A stretch of DNA of 64,000 nt from an uncultured Roseobacter sp. (GTDB lineage: Bacteria; Pseudomonadota; Alphaproteobacteria; Rhodobacterales; Rhodobacteraceae). The notes below the pieces were generated by a model. The model saw only the letters and a program-made list of their open reading frames with translations, searched no databases and was not told the origin of the DNA. This document shows, in pieces, positions 17,465-25,192 of this stretch. The stretch's first letter is position 1. Every line of letters starts with the position of its first letter. Both the position numbers and the translations under genes were made by a program. The DNA is taken from the NCBI GenBank assembly GCA_947488305.1, contig CANKZM010000005.1:186001-250000 (forward strand), in the 5' to 3' direction.

Positions 17465-18349
17465 TTGGCACAACGTTTTGGCGGCAAATACAGCCCTAAG
17501 GGTGCAGAGCAGCCCCAATCTCAGGCGCAATCCAACTTTGTTGCCGCTACGGTAGATCCCGTCGGCGCGCGCGCAAACCTGATGTTTCTGCCTGCAGTGG
17601 TTCTGCTTTTTACATCGCTTTTCAATGGCGCATTGAGCATGGCAGTCGGTGTCGCAGGCGCCGGTGTTTTGTCACTTGGTGCCTGGGTTTTGCGCGGAGG
17701 TTTGCAAGCGGAAGCTGCCTATCATAGCCGCAAGGTTGCCCGCCGCCCTGCGATGCCGCGCAAGATTCTCGCGGCTCTTCTGGCTGGCGCTGGGACTGGC
17801 CTTGCCGCCATCAGCCATGGAAGCGGCCTGATCGCTGCCGTCCTGTTCGGTGCCGTTGTTTGCGGCCTTCACGTCGCAGCTTTTGGCGTGGATCCGATGT
17901 CGGACAAGGGCATGGAAGGCATCGACACCCACCAACAAGACCGGGTCGCCCGCGTCGTGGATGAGGCCGATGCGCATTTGTCAGCGATGACAGACGCGCT
18001 GCGCCGGGTCGGTGACCGCACCATCAATGACCGTATGACCGGATTTCAAACCGCCGTGCGCAAACTCATCCGCACCGTTGAAGAGGATCCCAGAGATCTC
18101 ACGGCTGCGCGAAAATACCTCGGCGTCTATTTGTTGGGGGCCCGCGATGCGACCATAAAGTTTGCCGACATCTACTCCAGCAATCAAAGTGAAAAAGCGC
18201 GTGAAGACTATCTGGTGCTGCTCAATGATCTGGAACGAAATTTCGACGCAAGAACGGAAAAATTGCTGCTCGACGATCATAGCGACCTGACCGTTGAAAT
18301 CGAAGTACTAAGAGAACGACTGGACCGCGAAGGCGTGCGCCTCGACTGA
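17465..18349 (+). CDS. xpaC: XpaC-family membrane protein (5-bromo-4-chloroindolyl phosphate hydrolysis family)
   Basis: A 294-residue protein starting at TTG. Hydrophobic segments at about residues 38-75 and 100-140 anchor it in the membrane. The C-terminal half is a soluble helical domain (LSAMTDALRRVGDRTINDRM ... LGVYLLGARDATIKFADIY), the XpaC/PF10112 pattern. The name comes from an indolyl-phosphate phenotype of the Bacillus gene and does not establish an enzyme activity. XpaC and TelA genes are commonly adjacent (xpaC-yaaN in Bacillus), as here, where telA follows by 37 bp. I infer a membrane partner for TelA in an envelope-stress function. Confidence 0.82.
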   Translation: MAQRFGGKYSPKGAEQPQSQAQSNFVAATVDPVGARANLMFLPAVVLLFTSLFNGALSMAVGVAGAGVLSLGAWVLRGGLQAEAAYHSRKVARRPAMPRKILAALLAGAGTGLAAISHGSGLIAAVLFGAVVCGLHVAAFGVDPMSDKGMEGIDTHQQDRVARVVDEADAHLSAMTDALRRVGDRTINDRMTGFQTAVRKLIRTVEEDPRDLTAARKYLGVYLLGARDATIKFADIYSSNQSEKAREDYLVLLNDLERNFDARTEKLLLDDHSDLTVEIEVLRERLDREGVRLD

Positions 18350-18386
18350 CGCACTGCGCGACACTACTAATTACAAGGGAGTTACC

Positions 18387-19583
18387 ATGTCTGAAGAAAT
18401 ACGCGCAAAGGCGCAAGAAGCGCTCACAATGGTGGAAGAAGTGACCGCGGCGGTTCTGCCCGAACCCATCGAAGCAAATGCGATCGTGCCTTTGGCCGAA
18501 GCGGATGCACCCGCCAGCGCCGAGATTACCAAGCGCATGGCCGAGATCGACATGACGGATACGCAATCCATCGTCTCCTTTGGAAGCCGCGCGCAAGTCG
18601 AGCTTCAGGAAATCAGTCAAGCCATGCTTGGCGGCGTGCGGAACAAGGATGTAGGCCCTGCGGGTGACAGTTTGCGCAACATGGTGACAACGATCCGTGG
18701 CTTTTCGGTCGATGAACTGGATGTACGTCGCGAACGCAGCTGGTGGGAAAAGCTTATCGGCAAGGCAGCACCCATCGCCAAGTTCACCGCTAAATTCGAA
18801 GAGGTGCAGGATCAGATTGACCGGATCACGGACGAGCTTTTGCAGCATGAGCATACGCTTCTGAAAGATATCAAGTCGCTGGACATGCTCTATGAAAAGA
18901 CCCTGCAGTTTTATGATGAGCTCGCACTCTACATCGCAGCAGGCGAAGAAAAGCTACGAGAACTGGACGAAACCATCATACCCGAAAAGGCCGCCGAAGT
19001 AGATGCCGCGCCGGAAAATGATCAGGTCATGGTCGCACAGGAGTTGCGCGATCTTCGCGCAGCTCGGGATGATCTGGAACGCCGCGTTCATGATCTGAAG
19101 CTAACTCGACAGGTCACCATGCAGTCGCTCCCTTCCATCCGGTTGGTGCAGGAAAACGACAAGAGTCTTGTTACCAAGATCAACTCAACATTAGTCAACA
19201 CGGTGCCGCTTTGGGAAACTCAGTTGGCCCAGGCTGTGACGATCCAGCGATCATCAGAAGCTGCCAAAGCCGTACGGGAAGCCAATGACCTGACCAATGA
19301 GCTTCTAACGGCAAATGCCAAGAATCTGCGGGAAAGCAACAAGATGATCCGCGAAGAAATGGAGCGTGGTGTCTTTGACATCGAGGCCGTGAAACAGGCC
19401 AATGCCGATTTGATCGGCACGATTGAAGAGAGCCTTCAGATTGCCGACGAAGGTAAGGCCAAACGTGCGGCCGCCGAGGCGGATCTCGAAGAGATGGAAA
19501 CGAAACTGCGCGACACTCTCGCTTCCGCCAAAGCAAGAGGCGACGGCACCGGCGACACCGCGGCCACCTCGGTTCCTTCATAG
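18387..19583 (+). CDS. telA: TelA/YaaN-family toxic anion resistance protein
   Basis: A 398-residue, largely helical cytosolic protein of the TelA family (PF05816). It shows long amphipathic coiled-coil-like helices, a central SWWEKLIGKAAPIAKFTAKF segment, EHTLLKDIKSLDMLYEKTL, and the conserved SLPSIRLVQENDKSLV and TVPLWETQLAQAV blocks. The acidic N-terminus is less conserved. Family members were linked to tellurite, nisin and other envelope-stress resistance, but the mechanism is unknown. It is preceded by a GGGAGTTACC ribosome site. Operon partners XpaC, DUF2927, SPFH and zinc-ribbon proteins suggest a membrane complex. Confidence 0.9.
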   Translation: MSEEIRAKAQEALTMVEEVTAAVLPEPIEANAIVPLAEADAPASAEITKRMAEIDMTDTQSIVSFGSRAQVELQEISQAMLGGVRNKDVGPAGDSLRNMVTTIRGFSVDELDVRRERSWWEKLIGKAAPIAKFTAKFEEVQDQIDRITDELLQHEHTLLKDIKSLDMLYEKTLQFYDELALYIAAGEEKLRELDETIIPEKAAEVDAAPENDQVMVAQELRDLRAARDDLERRVHDLKLTRQVTMQSLPSIRLVQENDKSLVTKINSTLVNTVPLWETQLAQAVTIQRSSEAAKAVREANDLTNELLTANAKNLRESNKMIREEMERGVFDIEAVKQANADLIGTIEESLQIADEGKAKRAAAEADLEEMETKLRDTLASAKARGDGTGDTAATSVPS

Positions 19584-19589
19584 GAACCC

Positions 19590-20534
19590 GTGACAGCCGC
19601 AAGATCCATATGGCGCATGGGCGCGGCAATCGCCGCGCTCACCGCTCTTGCGGCGTGTGACATGGGGCTGGAATCCAGTAGCACACCACGTTCCCGACCC
19701 GCGGGCCTCGCAGAACCTGCGGTTCGCCCGACGTCCGAAGAAAGTGCGGCGCTGCGCAGCTATCTGGTTCAGGTCCAATCCGCCCAGTTAAGCCAGGGGC
19801 TGCTCCGTGAGGACGGTGGAGGACCAGATACGCCCTTCACGGCGGATATGCTGGCGCGCAACTTCGAGGAAATTGTTTTCTTCAACGAATACGCCAACGC
19901 GCTGCGGGGCAGAGGCGGCGCAAGCCCCCTGCGCCGTTGGCAGGGAACGGTACGCGTAAGCACAATTTTTGGGGCGAGCGTCCCCAAATCCCAGCAAGCA
20001 AAAGACTCAAACGATGTAAAAAACTATGCGCGGCGGCTGGCCCGGGCTACGGAACACCCGATCACAACGTTTGGGACGCCCAATTTCATCGTCGTCTTCG
20101 CAAGTGAGGATGATCGCGCCGACGCCCTGCGAGAGGCCGCAAGAAGACTTCCGGGCATTACAGAGCAAAGCCTCGCCCCCTTGCGCAAGCTCGATCAAGA
20201 TACCTACTGTGTGGTTGCCGCCTATGCGTCGGGCCGTGATGCAAATACCTACACCGCCGCCGTCGCTGTTATACGCACCGAAAACCCGGCTTTGTTGCGG
20301 CTGAGCTGTATCCACGAGGAACTGGCCCAGGGGCTTGGTCTGGCAAACGACAGCCGAACCGCCCGACCATCCATTTTCAACGATGACGACGAGTTTGCAT
20401 TGCTGACCGACCACGACGAGCTTTTGCTCAAAATGCTATACGACCCGCGCTTGCAACCCGGCATGTCAGCAAGCGAAGCCGCGCCGCTGACCCGTATCAT
20501 CGCGCGCGAACTGATATCAACCGACCCCCTCTGA
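19590..20534 (+). CDS. DUF2927 lipoprotein
   Basis: A 314-residue protein with a GTG start 6 bp after telA. The signal peptide ends with ALAAC, so C23 is the lipidation site. The mature part has the DUF2927 pattern, with RRWQGTVRVSTIFG, a LPGITEQSL stretch and SCIHEELAQGLGLANDS; that last motif contains an HE(x)2QxLG sequence resembling the HExxH-type metallopeptidase helix, although the second histidine is absent. FNDDDEFALLTDHDELLLKM follows. DUF2927 proteins are common in Rhodobacteraceae and have no established activity. It is the envelope-exposed component of the operon. Confidence 0.8.
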   Translation: MTAARSIWRMGAAIAALTALAACDMGLESSSTPRSRPAGLAEPAVRPTSEESAALRSYLVQVQSAQLSQGLLREDGGGPDTPFTADMLARNFEEIVFFNEYANALRGRGGASPLRRWQGTVRVSTIFGASVPKSQQAKDSNDVKNYARRLARATEHPITTFGTPNFIVVFASEDDRADALREAARRLPGITEQSLAPLRKLDQDTYCVVAAYASGRDANTYTAAVAVIRTENPALLRLSCIHEELAQGLGLANDSRTARPSIFNDDDEFALLTDHDELLLKMLYDPRLQPGMSASEAAPLTRIIARELISTDPL

Positions 20535-20561
20535 CGTTACCAGACCAAAGGACCGCTTATT

Positions 20562-21695
20562 ATGGGTATATTTGACTTTCTCTCCGGTGAATTCATCGAC
20601 GTCATCCACTGGACAACGGACTCACGTGACACGATGGTCTGGCGGTTCGAGCGCGAAGGACATGAGATCAAATACGGCGCCAAACTGACTGTGCGCGAAG
20701 GTCAGGCGGCAGTTTTTGTGCATGAGGGGCAGTTGGCGGATGTGTTCACGCCCGGCCTTTACATGCTGGAAACGAACAACATGCCAATCATGACCACGCT
20801 CCAACATTGGGACCACGGCTTTCGCAGCCCGTTCAAATCGGAGATCTATTTCGTCAACACAACCCGCTTCAACGATCTGAAATGGGGGACGAAAAACCCG
20901 GTAATTTGTCGCGATCCGGAGTTTGGGCCAGTGCGATTGCGCGCCTTTGGGACCTATTCCATCAAGGTAAGTGACCCCGCGCGTTTCCTGGTGGAGATTG
21001 TCGGGACAGACGGCGAATTCACAATGGACGAGATCAGCTTTCAGATCCGCAATATCATCGTGCAGGAGTTTTCTCGCACCATCGCCCGCGCCGGTATTCC
21101 AGTGATGGACATGGCCGCCAACACCCGGGAGCTGGGGCAGTTGGTTGGTAGAGAAATCAGTGCTCAACTGGCAGAATACGGCCTGACCATGCCAGAACTC
21201 TACGTGGAAAACATCTCGCTGCCGCCAGCGGTTGAAGAAGTCATGGACAAACGATCCTCCATGGGCGTGATCGGAAATCTCAACGAATACATGCAGTTTC
21301 AGGCAGCAGAAGCTCTGGGACGGGATGGTGGAGGAGCCGCGGCCATTCAAGCCGGACTTGGGGCAGGTTTGGGTATGCAGATCGGCCATGCAGCCGCGCA
21401 ACAAGTCGGCCCTTGGGGCGCAGCACCACAGCGGGCGGAGGCGCAAAACACGCAGCCCGCCGCCGTGCCGCCGCCCCTGCCCCCGGTCGAACATGTCTGG
21501 CACATTGCAGAGAACGGCGAAACCAAAGGGCCATTCTCAAAGGCGGCAATGGGGCGGATGGCGACAGAAGGTGCGCTGACCCGTTCGACGCTTGTATGGA
21601 CCCCGGGACAAGACGGTTGGCTTTCTGCAGATCGGGTGGCTGAGCTCGCACAGCTCTTCACGGTACTGCCACCTCCGCCACCCTCTGGATCGTGA
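20562..21695 (+). CDS. SPFH-domain protein (YdjI-like) with C-terminal GYF_2 domain
   Basis: A 377-residue protein. Residues 1-245 match the YdjI/virion-core-type SPFH family almost from the first residue (MGIFDFLSGEFIDVIHWTTD, EIKYGAKLTVREGQAAVFV, VRLRAFGTYSIKV, VGTDGEFTMDEIS, and SLPPAVEEVMDKRSSMGVIG). A Gly/Ala- and then Pro-rich linker (about 250-310) leads to a GYF_2/DUF4339 domain (VWHIAENGETKGPFS ... STLVWTPGQDGWLSA) likely to bind proline-rich or SPFH partners. In Bacillus YdjI helps bring PspA to the membrane. Here no PspA is encoded nearby. It follows the lipoprotein by 27 bp. Confidence 0.88.
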   Translation: MGIFDFLSGEFIDVIHWTTDSRDTMVWRFEREGHEIKYGAKLTVREGQAAVFVHEGQLADVFTPGLYMLETNNMPIMTTLQHWDHGFRSPFKSEIYFVNTTRFNDLKWGTKNPVICRDPEFGPVRLRAFGTYSIKVSDPARFLVEIVGTDGEFTMDEISFQIRNIIVQEFSRTIARAGIPVMDMAANTRELGQLVGREISAQLAEYGLTMPELYVENISLPPAVEEVMDKRSSMGVIGNLNEYMQFQAAEALGRDGGGAAAIQAGLGAGLGMQIGHAAAQQVGPWGAAPQRAEAQNTQPAAVPPPLPPVEHVWHIAENGETKGPFSKAAMGRMATEGALTRSTLVWTPGQDGWLSADRVAELAQLFTVLPPPPPSGS

Positions 21696-21792
21696 CGGGA
21701 CACCCTTTTTTCGTCGAGCCCTGTCTGGGGTAGCGCAGCCAATTGTGTGAACCAGGTCGGGAAAGAGTTAATCCACAAAGACGACTGGCGCC

Positions 21793-22902
21793 ATGAACTC
21801 TGACAGCCGACATACCGCTGAGACGCAAAGACACTTTCCCTGTGACGCTTGCGGGGCCGACTTGCGGTTTGATCCCGAGGGGGGGCAGTTGGTTTGCGCG
21901 CATTGCGGAAACACTGCGCCGCTCGTTCAAGGTCCCTGGGCGGCCGCCAAAATCCGTGAGCTGGATTTTCAATCCGCCATCAGTGGAGACCTTCCCGCCC
22001 CGGAGATGGAAGAAACCCGCGTCGCCAAATGCCCGAACTGCGCGGCCGAAGTCGAGTTTGATCCGACGGTACACGCGAGGGAATGCCCGTTTTGTGCGAC
22101 ACCGGTGGTGACGGATACGGGCGCGCACCGACATATCAAGCCCCGCGCCATCTTACCCTTTGCGTTTGATGAGGCCCGTGCGCACGGCGCAATGAATGAC
22201 TGGCTTGGGCGTCTCTGGTTTGCGCCAAACGGGCTCAATCAATACGCCCGCAAGGGGCGCAAGATGGATGGCATCTACGTCCCCTACTGGACGTATGACG
22301 CCGACACACAGTCACGCTACACAGGGGAGCGCGGCACGGTTTACTATGAGACTCGTCGCGTGATGCGTGATGGGAAATCGACAACCGTGCAGGTGGCGCG
22401 GGTGCGCTGGCGACCCGCACGGGGTCGTGTCGCGCGCTTTTTCGACGATGTTCTGGTGCTTGCGTCAAAAAGCCTGCCCAAACGCTTCACCGAAGGGTTG
22501 GCGCCATGGGACTTGTCCGCCCTCGAACCCTATACGCCAGAGTATCTTGCCGGGTTCCGCGCCGAGGGGTACGCCGTCACACTTGAGGAAGGGTTCGAAG
22601 AGGCCAAAACCATTATGGATGGCATTATCCGGCGAGATGTGAGGTTTGACATCGGCGGTGACAGGCAACGTATTCATCAGGTCGATACAGCAATAAAAGA
22701 TGTGAGTTTCAAACACATTTTGCTGCCGGTCTGGTTGGCTGCCTACAAATACAGGGGCAAAACCTACCGTTTCGTGGTGAATGGCGACACCGGCAAAGTT
22801 CAGGGGGAACGCCCCTATTCAGCGATCAAGATCGCTTTTGCGGTTCTCGCTGGCTTGATCCTTGCGGCGATCTTTGGCTATCTTTATGCCATGAACCAAT
22901 GA
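21793..22902 (+). CDS. Zinc-ribbon membrane protein (YdjG-like)
   Basis: A 369-residue protein. Two zinc ribbons open it: C17/C20/C35/C38 and C80/C83/C98/C101, both CxxC...CxxC. A central beta-rich region follows (GIYVPYWTYDADTQSRYTGE ... VARVRWRPARGRVARFFDD ... HILLPVWLAAYKYRGKTYRF), and a single C-terminal membrane helix is at about residues 343-365. This order is that of the YdjG/'PriA-like zinc ribbon' proteins that accompany SPFH proteins; annotations as helicase or primosomal protein come only from the ribbon. It is probably a membrane-anchored cytosolic adaptor working with the SPFH protein. Confidence 0.83.
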   Translation: MNSDSRHTAETQRHFPCDACGADLRFDPEGGQLVCAHCGNTAPLVQGPWAAAKIRELDFQSAISGDLPAPEMEETRVAKCPNCAAEVEFDPTVHARECPFCATPVVTDTGAHRHIKPRAILPFAFDEARAHGAMNDWLGRLWFAPNGLNQYARKGRKMDGIYVPYWTYDADTQSRYTGERGTVYYETRRVMRDGKSTTVQVARVRWRPARGRVARFFDDVLVLASKSLPKRFTEGLAPWDLSALEPYTPEYLAGFRAEGYAVTLEEGFEEAKTIMDGIIRRDVRFDIGGDRQRIHQVDTAIKDVSFKHILLPVWLAAYKYRGKTYRFVVNGDTGKVQGERPYSAIKIAFAVLAGLILAAIFGYLYAMNQ

Positions 22903-23570
22903 GCCAGATTGAGACTTTAGACGCCCTGTTGAGCACGCGATTTTCCTGCCGTGCCTTCAAACCCGATCCCGTTCCCCGCGCACAGATCGAACAGATCATC
23001 GACACCGCGAAACGAGCACCATCCTGGTGCAACGCGCAACCCTGGCAATTGGTGGTGACCGAGGGGGATGCAACCGCGCGGTTCCGTGACGCCCTTCAGG
23101 CGGAAGTCACGACTGGCCAATCACAGCTTGATTTGGAAGGCCCCTCCGAATACCCCGGCGTCTACGGCGACCGACGCCGCGCTGTCGGTTGGCAACTCTA
23201 TGATGCGGTTGGCGTTACAAAAGGCGATCGCGCTGCGTCTTCGGCCCAGATGATGCGAAACTTTGCGCTCTTCGACGCGCCGCATGTGGCCATCCTGACC
23301 AGCCCACGCGCCCTTGGCGGCTACGGCGCCATGGACAGTGGCGGTTTTGTCCTTTCCTTCCTTCTCGCCGCGCGCGCTCTGGGCATCGATACGATCCCTC
23401 AGGCCGCAATTGCGAATTATTCCGGCTTCGTGCGCGACTACTTTGATATTGCCGAGGATCGCATGATGCTTTGTGCCATCTCCTTCGGCTACGCCGATCC
23501 GGATCATCCGGCGAACAGCTTCCGCACAGAGCGCGCGCCGCAGGCAGAGATCGTGGAGTGGCGATCATGA
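22899..23570 (+). CDS. Nitroreductase-family flavoprotein
   Basis: A 223-residue FMN-dependent NAD(P)H oxidoreductase. The N-terminal [19 protein letters not shown] with the [15 protein letters not shown] block is the usual FMN/phosphate-binding start, and the [12 protein letters not shown] tail is typical. Substrates in the family range from nitroaromatics and quinones to enoates, so the physiological acceptor is unknown. It overlaps the zinc-ribbon gene by four bases (ATGA), and dtd overlaps its own end the same way, so it is transcribed as part of the long operon. Confidence 0.88.
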   Translation: MSQIETLDALLSTRFSCRAFKPDPVPRAQIEQIIDTAKRAPSWCNAQPWQLVVTEGDATARFRDALQAEVTTGQSQLDLEGPSEYPGVYGDRRRAVGWQLYDAVGVTKGDRAASSAQMMRNFALFDAPHVAILTSPRALGGYGAMDSGGFVLSFLLAARALGIDTIPQAAIANYSGFVRDYFDIAEDRMMLCAISFGYADPDHPANSFRTERAPQAEIVEWRS

Positions 23571-24013
23571 GAGCCCTCTTGCAACGCGTTTCAAGCGCAT
23601 CCGTCACAGTTGAAAATGAAACTGTTGGGGCAATCGGTCCCGGCCTATTGGTTTTCGTCTGCGCCATGCCGGGTGACACCCCCGAGACCGCTGCAAAACT
23701 GATGGCAAAAATCGCGAAGCTTCGGCTGTTCAAGGACGATGCGGGGAAGATGAACCTCAGCCTGTCTCAAACAGGGGGCTCGGCCCTTGTCGTCAGCCAG
23801 TTCACACTCGCAGCAGATACTGCACGGGGCAATCGACCGGGCTTTTCAGGAGCAGCTAAACCGGATCTGGCCGAGACACTCTATTTGCGATGTGTTGAAG
23901 AGCTTGGTGCCTTGGGTATTCCGGTTAGAACCGGGCGCTTTGGAGCGGATATGCAGGTCGCACTGGTCAACGATGGGCCTGTAACGATATGGCTCGATAC
24001 CGATGCCCCCTAA
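23567..24013 (+). CDS. dtd: D-aminoacyl-tRNA deacylase
   Basis: A 148-residue cytosolic enzyme that removes D-amino acids (and glycine from tRNA-Ala) from tRNA. The sequence runs [15 protein letters not shown] with the canonical [17 protein letters not shown] catalytic loop and the C-terminal [11 protein letters not shown] (GP-motif) block. The ATG overlaps the nitroreductase stop. It is a housekeeping proof-reading gene carried within the operon. Confidence 0.96.
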   Translation: MRALLQRVSSASVTVENETVGAIGPGLLVFVCAMPGDTPETAAKLMAKIAKLRLFKDDAGKMNLSLSQTGGSALVVSQFTLAADTARGNRPGFSGAAKPDLAETLYLRCVEELGALGIPVRTGRFGADMQVALVNDGPVTIWLDTDAP

Positions 24014-24031
24014 GTTCAACGGAAAAAACCG

Positions 24032-25141
24032 ATGACCACGCAAGATACACTAAAAGCCTTGTTCGACGCCGGTGTAACCGCAGTACGCGGGGATACGGCG
24101 GTTGCCAATTCGTTGAAGAATTCACCTGTCCCAACACCAGACCAAATCATTGCCGTCGGCAAAGCGGCAACCGCGATGGCACAGAGTGCCGCAACCCGGT
24201 TCCCTGATGCACCGCTACTGATTGTCACCAAGTACGGTCACGCGCACGGCGCCCCTGCCGGTGCCGAGGTGATTGAAGCGGCCCATCCTGTTTTGGACGA
24301 AAATTCAATCCTTGCCGGGCACCGCATCCTTGAGACCGTGACATCCATGGCATCAGGTAGCCATCTTCTGATGCTGGTCTCCGGTGGGGCCTCAGCACTA
24401 GCCGAGGCACCGGTTGACGGGCTTGATCTGAATGCCCTGAAGACCCGAGCGACAGAGCTTTTGGGCAGTGGTGCCGACATTCACGAAATGAACGCACTGC
24501 GGAAGACCTTAAGCCGCATCAAAGGCGGCAAGCTGCTAGCTCAATTCAAAGGCGCGCGCGTCACGACGCTCGCCATTTCCGACGTCGAAGGGGACGCGCT
24601 CGGCGTGATCGGGTCCGGGATCGGAGATATGCCGGACGTGGCACCCTGTGAATTTGCGCCCCAGATCGTTGCGAGTAACGCGATCGCCCGCGCTGCGGTC
24701 GTTGCGGCCGCACAGAAGCAAGGTCTGACCGTCAACACAAACGACGAAACACTCTACGATGACATCACCGCACTGGGTCCGCAGCTTGCGAAGACCCTGA
24801 TTGGCGGCGCCAAGGGGTTACATCTTTGGGGCGGTGAACCAACGGTTGTCTTACCTGCAAACCCTGGTCACGGTGGCCGCAATCAGGCGTTGGCATTGAT
24901 TATCGCCCGGGAAATTGCTGGTCAGGATGGGATTGAAGTGCTGGTCGCGGGCACGGATGGTACAGACGGGCCAACAGATGCCGCAGGCGCCATGGTGACG
25001 GGCGACACCTGGGATGCAAGCGGCGAAGATGCTTTGCGGCACGCTGATGCAGGAACCTGGCTGGATGCGCGCGGTGCATTGTTCAGGACTGGCCCGACCG
25101 GCACCAACGTGATGGACCTCGTGATTGCCTTGAAAGCATGA
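24032..25141 (+). CDS. Glycerate 2-kinase (DUF4147/MOFRL family)
   Basis: A 369-residue class-II glycerate kinase (GckA/TtuD type, frequently mislabelled hydroxypyruvate reductase), making 2-phosphoglycerate from D-glycerate and ATP in glyoxylate/serine-cycle carbon flow. Diagnostic blocks are IAVGKAATAMAQSA, LLMLVSGGASALAEAP, NALRKTLSRIKGGKL, the MOFRL-domain GGRNQALALIIA and LVAGTDGTDGPTDAAGA. It is shorter than some homologues (about 420 residues) at the N-terminus only. It follows dtd by 18 bp. Confidence 0.9.
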   Translation: MTTQDTLKALFDAGVTAVRGDTAVANSLKNSPVPTPDQIIAVGKAATAMAQSAATRFPDAPLLIVTKYGHAHGAPAGAEVIEAAHPVLDENSILAGHRILETVTSMASGSHLLMLVSGGASALAEAPVDGLDLNALKTRATELLGSGADIHEMNALRKTLSRIKGGKLLAQFKGARVTTLAISDVEGDALGVIGSGIGDMPDVAPCEFAPQIVASNAIARAAVVAAAQKQGLTVNTNDETLYDDITALGPQLAKTLIGGAKGLHLWGGEPTVVLPANPGHGGRNQALALIIAREIAGQDGIEVLVAGTDGTDGPTDAAGAMVTGDTWDASGEDALRHADAGTWLDARGALFRTGPTGTNVMDLVIALKA

Positions 25142-25192
25142 CCCGGCTCTCAGTGTGTTGACAAATTTCGACCGACGGCCAACCGTGGCACC

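Noticed and set aside
21793-22902. Annotation of the zinc-ribbon protein as primosomal protein or helicase
   Set aside because: Only the CxxC ribbons resemble PriA; there are no helicase motifs and the C-terminus is a membrane helix.
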